DNA from: Bacteriovoracaceae bacterium UBA4573
GTDB lineage: Bacteria; Bdellovibrionota; UBA1018; UBA923
Length of the DNA: 11,117 nucleotides
Assembly (NCBI GenBank): GCA_002387735.1
Contig: DGKJ01000038.1
Location: 1 to 11,117 of the forward strand
Direction: 5' to 3'
The translations under genes were made by a program, and so were the position numbers. Every line of letters begins with the position of its first letter. The first letter of the stretch is position 1. Below, piece by piece: positions 6,842 to 11,117 of this stretch. Under the pieces are notes generated by a model. It saw only the letters and a program-made list of their open reading frames with translations. It searched no databases and was not told the origin of the DNA.

Positions 6842-7972
6842 TTAGCCAACAGCTGCTGTTACTTCGCTAATCTCACGCACAGCACTTTTTCTTTTGTCCG
6901 ATTTCAAGATGGCCAGAATAGAGCGTCCGCTTGGAATGTCTTGCTGCTTTGCCAGGTACACCTCACCGCCCGCCAGCAAAACTTTTTGTGCTAGATCATC
7001 GAGAATGTCGTCATCTTCATGGTCTAAATCAAAAGGATGAACCGATACTTCCCCTGTTTTTTCATTAATTTTTCCGAAGATCTCGTGATTCTCTGCGACG
7101 ATCAGTTTGCGAACCCTACCTCGCATTGCGGCCCTAGATATTTTTTCAAGATTTCCCTCGGTCTTTTTCAAATGATCCGCAATCTGAAAGATAAGAAGCG
7201 CCTGTCGCAGCGACTGTCGGCGTTGGGCCCTAAGCAGGGACCGAATTTGAAATATCAGTCCCGAAATTTTCCGCTCAGAAAAAGACTCGGCCACCGGCGC
7301 CCTTACCGTGCCTTTGTAATCCTGAATGCGCATAAAGCGATTCACAATATTTGGAGCGCCCGCTACGAAGAGCTTTATTTGTTTATTATTACTCGTTTGA
7401 TTGATCCATTCGCTGACCCATTTTAGTGCTTTTTGGGCCTCTTCTTTAAGAACGGCCAATTCTCGAACACTAAGATTTCCTTCATTCCTAAACAGCGCAG
7501 CTAATTTATTAGGAAACAAAGCTGAATCTAATTTCCGCAGGGTTTGCTGGGTGCCTAAATACAAATAAGCTCCGTCGCTGTCTAAGCCCAAAACCATAAA
7601 GTCACTATCCCATTGCATCCAACGCAGTAAGGGTTTGACATGAAAACTTGAAGCCACATGGGTGCTACGTTTGACGTCTACCGGAATGCTCATCACCCGA
7701 AAAAACTGCCCACTTCGGAAGATGCCGACATTTCCTTTTAGTTTTATTAAGATGCTACCGTCATCTAGCAAGCCCCTTATTGGCTGTAATAACGTTTCCA
7801 TCTCCGGAGCACTCAACACTGGATTTAGAAACACTGCAGCGTCACTTAAACACATTTCAATTTGCCGCTTAAGATCAGCGAGTTCACCGCGGTTTTCCAA
7901 ATAAATGGTTAAATGCAACTGATTTTGAGACTCCAGAATTGGACTTAACTCTTCTCTTTTTTCGTACGTCAT
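6842..7972 (-). CDS. Bacterial archaeo-eukaryotic release factor (baeRF)-like protein
   Basis: 376 residues from ATG at 7972 (GAGGGTAGGG upstream). The sequence follows the baeRF pattern, the bacterial relatives of eRF1/Pelota. An N-terminal strand LTIYLENRGEL lies at about 21-31. A central stretch VGIFRSGQFFRVMSIP (82-97) and FHVKPLLRWMQWDSDFMVLGL (110-130) follows, then a YLYLG strand. The C-terminal domain has AAMRGRVRKLIVAE (281-294), a DDILDDLAQKVLLAGGEVYL segment (321-340) and DIPSGRSILAILK. There is no GGQ peptide-hydrolysis loop; many bacterial members also lack it, so a direct hydrolase role cannot be assumed. The family is thought to act in ribosome rescue or stress translation, and association with HPF genes has been noted in comparative genomics; that matches the gene immediately downstream. 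Which baeRF subfamily it belongs to I cannot say. Confidence 0.8.
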   Translation of the reverse strand: MTYEKREELSPILESQNQLHLTIYLENRGELADLKRQIEMCLSDAAVFLNPVLSAPEMETLLQPIRGLLDDGSILIKLKGNVGIFRSGQFFRVMSIPVDVKRSTHVASSFHVKPLLRWMQWDSDFMVLGLDSDGAYLYLGTQQTLRKLDSALFPNKLAALFRNEGNLSVRELAVLKEEAQKALKWVSEWINQTSNNKQIKLFVAGAPNIVNRFMRIQDYKGTVRAPVAESFSERKISGLIFQIRSLLRAQRRQSLRQALLIFQIADHLKKTEGNLEKISRAAMRGRVRKLIVAENHEIFGKINEKTGEVSVHPFDLDHEDDDILDDLAQKVLLAGGEVYLAKQQDIPSGRSILAILKSDKRKSAVREISEVTAAVG

Positions 7973-8005
7973 AACCCTACCCTCGCCCTTTCTTTAGAAT
8001 ATTAA

Positions 8006-8024
8006 ATGACTCAAATTGAATCAT
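8006..8024. promoter_or_regulatory. 19-bp imperfect palindrome upstream of the baeRF-HPF operon (candidate operator)
   Basis: ATGACTCAAATTGAATCAT has 9-bp arms around a central A with a single mismatched pair (C/A). It ends 34 bp before the baeRF start codon and abuts AT-rich sequence (TAATATTCT on the minus strand) that could hold the -10 element, so a bound protein would affect initiation. The identity of that protein is unknown; the neighbouring NhaR-like regulator is one candidate. Confidence 0.4.
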
Positions 8025-8053
8025 TGCATTCCTTGAGGATGCTAGATTTAAGG

Positions 8054-8068
8054 CTATTTTTAAAATAG
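8054..8068. repeat. Perfect 7-bp inverted repeat (CTATTTT T AAAATAG)
   Basis: A perfect inverted repeat with a 1-base centre lies between the LysR stop and the baeRF promoter region. It is fully AT-rich in the centre, so it could be an operator or simply low-complexity sequence. It is a poor terminator because it lacks a GC stem and usable loop. Confidence 0.3.
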
Positions 8069-8112
8069 ATAATAACTTTTAAATTTATCGCTAAAAACGA
8101 TGCAATAAAAAG

Positions 8113-8997
8113 TTAGAACGTGAATTGCTGTTGAAGTTTAGTTGCGATAGAATTGGCGATTTTTCGCTGGGCACTTATTAAATAAAGTTCCTCAGATACC
8201 CCCTGAAGTTTGCCGATCTCAATAAGTTCGCCCCGAAAGACTTGCCCTGCGACGGAGTGACTTGCCGCGGGGACAATGCCAATTTCGTTGATAGCCATTA
8301 ATTTTTTTACCGCAATATCTTGGCTTTCAATTACTACGTTTAATTCGACTTTGTTTAACTTGGCCCAATGATCGAGATCTTGTCGCAGTTTACTGTCATA
8401 GCTTGGCATAATCATAGCTACGCCAGAAAGTGATCCGGGAAACCCCTGCCTAAGCGGTTTAAATTTGGGTGCTCCGTAAAAGGCGACATTTTTTTTTGCG
8501 ATAAGTGTGGGATAAATCCCCTTGGCATCTAGCCCAGAAGGAATAAAGTTCGAAACAAATAGATCTATGCGGTGTGCCAATAACTCTCTTAAGAGTTCGT
8601 CAGATTTACCTTCGGAAAGCGTGATTTGACAGGGTGAGCTTCTCAGTGCCGATTTCACTAAGGAAAGAATCACTTGCTTAGGTACACTATCAAGTGCGCC
8701 TAAATGAAGCGTTGGCTTTAAGGGTTTGAGTCGATCATGTAATACCTCGAACATTTCTGAACCCATGCGAAAGATATTTTTGGAATATTCGAGAGCAACC
8801 CTGCCATACTCCGTTAAAAGCAGTCTTTTATGTTGCCGCTCAAAGAGCTGAACGCCTAAACGATCTTCAAATTGAGCTAACTGCGCTGAAAGAGTAGGTT
8901 GGCCAAGTTTTAACTTCTGCGCTGCCTTGGATACCGACCCTTCCTCCGCGATGACTTTAAAATAATATAAGTGATGGTAATTTATCCAAGGATTCAT
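8113..8997 (-). CDS. nhaR: LysR-family transcriptional regulator, NhaR-like
   Basis: 294 residues from ATG at 8997; the ribosome binding site is weak (AAGATAG). The N-terminus INYHHLYYFKVIAEEGSVSKAA (residues 5-26) closely matches the INYNHLYYF opening of E. coli NhaR. It leads into the winged helix-turn-helix (about 20-60, LGQPTLSAQLAQFEDRLGVQLFER). Residues about 94-290 form the periplasmic-binding-like effector domain, ending with an EELYLISA strand typical of NhaR. In enterobacteria NhaR activates the Na+/H+ antiporter gene nhaA in response to sodium and alkaline stress. Here no nhaA is adjacent; the divergent neighbour is an Alx/TerC protein, which suggests that gene or the regulator itself as a target. 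The symbol rests on sequence resemblance only; the ligand may differ. Confidence 0.85.
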   Translation of the reverse strand: MNPWINYHHLYYFKVIAEEGSVSKAAQKLKLGQPTLSAQLAQFEDRLGVQLFERQHKRLLLTEYGRVALEYSKNIFRMGSEMFEVLHDRLKPLKPTLHLGALDSVPKQVILSLVKSALRSSPCQITLSEGKSDELLRELLAHRIDLFVSNFIPSGLDAKGIYPTLIAKKNVAFYGAPKFKPLRQGFPGSLSGVAMIMPSYDSKLRQDLDHWAKLNKVELNVVIESQDIAVKKLMAINEIGIVPAASHSVAGQVFRGELIEIGKLQGVSEELYLISAQRKIANSIATKLQQQFTF

Positions 8998-9018
8998 GGT
9001 TTTTTTCTATCTTGTAAT

Positions 9019-9033
9019 ATTGTTTTATACAAT
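9019..9033. promoter_or_regulatory. Candidate LysR-type box in the nhaR-alx intergenic region
   Basis: ATTGT-TTTAT-ACAAT is a 15-bp inverted repeat that contains the T-N11-A pattern expected for LysR regulators (T9020, A9032). It is nested in a wider TTGTA/TACAA repeat (9012-9032). It lies 22 bp upstream of the regulator's own start codon, a usual place for autoregulation, and about 80 bp from the divergent gene. Confidence 0.45.
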
Positions 9034-9046
9034 ACCAAAGATCATT

Positions 9047-9063
9047 TTAATCGTTTTGATTAA
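9047..9063. promoter_or_regulatory. Second inverted repeat in the nhaR-alx intergenic region
   Basis: TTAATC-GTTTT-GATTAA has perfect 6-bp arms with a 5-base spacer, centred 28 bp from the first repeat (less than three helical turns). It lies 49 bp upstream of the Alx-like start codon, near where a promoter should be. It could be a second operator site for the same regulator. Confidence 0.4.
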
Positions 9064-9111
9064 TGCCACAAATGTGTGTTCCATTGTCGCTACATACCCT
9101 GAGAGGATTTT

Positions 9112-10146
9112 ATGATTTTATTTCCATTTATAGACTACTGGTGGCTCTATGTCGCTTTCACAGCGCTGGTAGTTGCCCTACTTGCTCTCGACTTAGGAGT
9201 GTTTCATAGAAAGGCGCACGAAGTCAGCTTTAAGGAATCCTCTATTTGGACCGCCGTTTGGATAGGTCTAGCTATGGTTTTTAACGTGATCTTTTATTTT
9301 TACGCCAAGTCCGAATTTACACTTAACCCACGGTTTGCGGCCTTAGAGAATTTCATCCCTGCAATCCAGGCAAAGCAGCTTGCACTAGAGTTTCTTACTG
9401 GCTTCGTAGTGGAGAAGTCGTTAGCTATTGATAATATCTTCATATTTGCCGTGGTTTTTGCTTACTTTGGCATTCCGAAAATTTATCAGCACCGTATCTT
9501 GTTCTGGGGCATTTTAGGAGCCTTATTTTTTCGTGCGATTTTTATAGCCATGGGCTCGGTACTGATGCGTTACGAATGGGTTATCTTCTTTTTCGGCGGT
9601 CTCTTAATCTTAACGGGGATTAAGATGTTTTTTGCGGGTACCAAGCCGCAATCGCTCGAAAACAACTTTATCTTAAGGCAACTGAAAAAAATACTGAGAG
9701 TTCACCCTAAAATCGAAGGTCAAAAATTCTTTGTTAAAAAAGACGGTCTTGTTTATGCAACGCCGCTTTTTTTAGCATTGCTCTTTTTAGAAATGACCGA
9801 CGTTATTTTTGCGGTCGATTCCGTTCCTGCTATTTTCGCCTTAACTAAGGAGCCGCTCATAGTATTTACCTCCAACATTTTCGCTATTCTGGGGCTTCGC
9901 TCAATGTACTTTATGTTGGCGGGGGTAATGGATCGATTTTGCTATATTAAATATGGACTCGCAGCCGTGCTCATATTCGTAGGGCTAAAAATGGTTTGGC
10001 TTAACCACGCCTTCGGCGGAAAGTTTCCAATCGGCATTTCGCTAATGATCATTGCGCTTTTAATTGGCAGTTCCATTGCGGCATCAGTCTGGATTGACCG
10101 CCGCAAGCGAAACGTGGAGAATAGGTTGTTTCATTGCCCTAACTGA
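9112..10146 (+). CDS. alx: Alx/TerC-family integral membrane protein
   Basis: 344 residues from ATG at 9112 with GAGAGG 5 bases upstream. It follows the TerC/Alx family throughout. The first helix carries ALDLGVFHRKAHEVS (about 25-39). The family core LEFLTGFVVEKSLAIDNIFIF (92-112) holds the conserved E101, D107 and N108. The second core LEMTDVIFAVDSVPAIFA (226-243) holds D230 and D236, followed by FTSNIFAILGLRSMYFML (252-269). About nine membrane helices are visible and the length fits Alx (a little over 320 residues) better than short TerC. Family members export or balance Mn2+ and relate to metal insertion into exported proteins; E. coli Alx is induced at alkaline pH. Placement opposite an NhaR-like regulator fits a pH/sodium stress role. 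The 114-bp leader shows no yybP-ykoY-like riboswitch, unlike E. coli alx. Confidence 0.9.
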   Translation: MILFPFIDYWWLYVAFTALVVALLALDLGVFHRKAHEVSFKESSIWTAVWIGLAMVFNVIFYFYAKSEFTLNPRFAALENFIPAIQAKQLALEFLTGFVVEKSLAIDNIFIFAVVFAYFGIPKIYQHRILFWGILGALFFRAIFIAMGSVLMRYEWVIFFFGGLLILTGIKMFFAGTKPQSLENNFILRQLKKILRVHPKIEGQKFFVKKDGLVYATPLFLALLFLEMTDVIFAVDSVPAIFALTKEPLIVFTSNIFAILGLRSMYFMLAGVMDRFCYIKYGLAAVLIFVGLKMVWLNHAFGGKFPIGISLMIIALLIGSSIAASVWIDRRKRNVENRLFHCPN

Positions 10147-10172
10147 TAATACACGCCCCTGCTCTGAATATT

Positions 10173-10210
10173 AACTCCGCTTTTTAAACCTTTCAAAAGC
10201 TGGGGAGTTT
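10173..10210 (+). terminator. Putative terminator hairpin after alx
   Basis: AACTCC pairs with GGAGTT (10204-10209), and inside it GCTTTT (10179-10184) pairs with AAAAGC (10195-10200) with a TGG bulge, giving a 12-bp interrupted stem 27 bases after the stop. The T run after it is short (TTTCTT), so termination may be weak. Confidence 0.4.
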
Positions 10211-10249
10211 CTTGAAAATCGTTCGGATTATATGTTGATGCAAACGTCT

Positions 10250-10259
10250 TGACGCGTCA
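10250..10259. promoter_or_regulatory. Perfect 10-bp palindrome TGACGCGTCA
   Basis: A perfect, GC-centred palindrome 110 bp upstream of the next start codon. It is followed by two further hairpins: TTACGC/GCGTAA (10268-10287) and AAAGC/GCTTT (10286-10303), which overlap by two bases. It could be an operator for the small exported protein gene. No clear -35/-10 pair was found nearby. Confidence 0.3.
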
Positions 10260-10356
10260 CATCGCACTTACGCTTCGCTATGCGTAAAGCATTGAAAAGC
10301 TTTGCCACTGTACATTTGGATTTGATCATTAGGACTCGTTGTGGTGGGTATTAGAA

Positions 10357-10363
10357 AAAGGGG
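10357..10363 (+). promoter_or_regulatory. Ribosome binding site deciding the small exported protein start
   Basis: An AAAGGGG run ends 5 bases before the ATG at 10369. An in-frame TTG at 10339 would add ten polar residues ahead of the signal peptide and lacks such a site, so the ATG is preferred. Confidence 0.65.
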
Positions 10364-10368
10364 ATCAC

Positions 10369-10848
10369 ATGCTAAATCGCATTATTCTAATTGGTTTTTC
10401 TTTATGTCTCTCGTTCGTTGCAAGCGCCACCGAACCGTATCAGCTTCCGAAATCGCTTGTGTACCTAAGAGATATTCAAGGACCGATTCAAACCTTAACT
10501 TTTGAAGGTGATCTTGATTTGAGCAAATTTATTGAACCCGAGTCTTGCAAGTCGAAAACAAATACGTTTTGCGGCCATCCTAGTAAATATATTGGAAATC
10601 CTCTTTATCTAGTTGCAAGTGGCGAAAAATATAAACTCGAAGAAGGTGTTTTTTCTCGCAGTGAAGGCGAAACTGTTGGCGGTAAAAGCGTTTATCGCAT
10701 GCTTATTTTTCGTCACACGAAGCTTCGTTCACAAGTCGTGACCTTTCAACATGACACGCATACCGACGACGCGGCTGCGAATTCGCATTTCTATTTTATT
10801 ACCACGACCAGCGGCGGGAACATAAGGGTAGATCCTCGGTATCGATAA
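10369..10848 (+). CDS. Small exported protein of unknown function
   Basis: 159 residues from the ATG at 10369, chosen over an in-frame TTG 30 bases upstream because of the AGGGG ribosome binding site and because the signal peptide then begins at the start. The signal peptide is MLNRIILIGFSLCLSFVASA, with cleavage expected before TEP, giving a mature protein of about 139 residues. The mature part has one Cys pair close together (CKSKTNTFCG, mature about 33-42), likely a periplasmic disulfide, and otherwise alternating short strands suggesting a small beta-rich domain. No membrane segment or catalytic motif is visible and I do not recognise the family. It follows alx on the same strand after 222 bp with a possible terminator between, so it is probably an independent unit. 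Confidence 0.8.
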   Translation: MLNRIILIGFSLCLSFVASATEPYQLPKSLVYLRDIQGPIQTLTFEGDLDLSKFIEPESCKSKTNTFCGHPSKYIGNPLYLVASGEKYKLEEGVFSRSEGETVGGKSVYRMLIFRHTKLRSQVVTFQHDTHTDDAAANSHFYFITTTSGGNIRVDPRYR

Positions 10849-10944
10849 CGGACTTCATTGGATTTACCGTCTCGAGGTTTTGAGGGCAAAAAGCCGCGGG
10901 CGATTAATGCGCACGAATTCACTCTATCACTCTTCTTTTCATCA

Positions 10945-10961
10945 CCGCTGACGCCAAGCGG
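10945..10961 (+). terminator. Weak hairpin after the small exported protein
   Basis: CCGCT, a 7-base loop, AGCGG, followed by CATTATTTG. The stem is short and the T run is broken, so this is only a weak candidate; the hairpin at 11062-11086 is far better. Confidence 0.25.
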
Positions 10962-11009
10962 CATTATTTGCCCACATCTGAGGATTTTTCAAAAAAACCG
11001 AATAGCAGA

Positions 11010-11117
11010 ATGAGGCTAATTGTGGGCATTCATCGGTGCAGAGGTTTATCTAAATATTCTTTCGCCGTTTTGGTGGCGATTTTTTTGTTCTCAGTGGACG
11101 CGCGACCTATTCACGCG
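11010..11117 (+). CDS. Possible exported protein, N-terminus only (cut by window edge)
   Basis: From an ATG at 11010 a frame of 36 codons stays open to the window edge. The product reads as a signal peptide: a basic start (MRLIVGIHRCRGLSK), a hydrophobic core YSFAVLVAIFLFS (16-28), then VDARPIHA with possible cleavage after VDA or IHA. The ribosome binding site for this ATG is weak (AGCAGA). An in-frame GTG at 11022 has a better one (GAGG, 6 bases upstream). The hydrophobic core is partly encoded by the T run of a terminator-like hairpin at 11062-11086, so the signal-peptide look could be a by-product of that. Gene identity unknown. Confidence 0.42.
   Translation, partial: MRLIVGIHRCRGLSKYSFAVLVAIFLFSVDARPIHA
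11062..11086 (+). terminator. Terminator-like hairpin with T7 tract
   Basis: TCGCC, an 8-base loop (gttttggt, whose ends can add a G·U pair), GGCGA, then seven T. This has the form of a rho-independent terminator on the plus strand, 214 bases after the stop of the small exported protein gene. It conflicts with the open reading frame that runs through it, so at most one of the two readings is likely to be functional as described. Confidence 0.45.

Noticed and set aside
8087..8101. ATCG/CGAT hairpin after the LysR gene
   Set aside because: Only 4 bp of stem in AT-rich sequence with no proper T run at the right position.
8998..9111. yybP-ykoY manganese riboswitch ahead of the Alx-like gene
   Set aside because: The 114-bp leader must also hold promoters for both divergent genes, and I see none of the conserved G-rich loop elements.

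Overview
The window looks like chromosomal DNA of a Gram-negative bacterium, possibly a predatory or Bdellovibrio-like lineage. The reasons are the density of small exported proteins of unknown family, a lipoprotein signal, an NhaR-type LysR regulator and an Alx-type TerC protein. The taxonomic guess is inference only. There are no RNA genes, insertion sequences or CRISPR arrays. Coding is dense and organised into short transcription units.

Layout. (1) Bases 1-646, minus strand: a multi-pass membrane protein of the DUF6629 type, cut by the left edge. (2) Bases 798-6133, minus strand: a tightly coupled four-gene unit of exported or membrane proteins. In transcription order these are a coiled-coil/Hint-domain protein, a large lipoprotein whose C-terminal half resembles a degenerate subtilisin (S8) domain, a single-pass membrane-anchored helical protein, and a secreted protein with a weak but spacing-exact match to the MACPF signature of pore-forming proteins. 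The last two junctions are 4-base overlaps, and a hairpin terminator candidate follows the last gene. (3) Bases 6440-7972, minus strand: a ribosome-stress pair, a bacterial archaeo-eukaryotic release factor-like (baeRF) protein followed by a short hibernation-promoting factor (HPF/RaiA). A 19-bp imperfect palindrome lies just upstream. (4) Bases 8113-10146: an NhaR-like LysR regulator (minus) divergent from an Alx/TerC-family membrane protein (plus), sharing 114 bp that carries two inverted repeats. (5) Bases 10369-11117, plus strand: a small exported protein of unknown function, then a possible second exported protein that starts near the right edge and overlaps a terminator-like hairpin.

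How the genes may fit together. The right half reads as stress physiology: sodium/alkaline sensing (NhaR-like), metal or pH homeostasis (Alx-like), and ribosome hibernation or rescue (HPF plus baeRF). The left half is the most unusual part. It is an envelope cassette combining a possible autoprocessing Hint domain, a probable pseudo-protease lipoprotein, a membrane anchor and a possible pore-former. I do not know of a described system with this composition. The fold assignments are by eye and need profile or structure searches.
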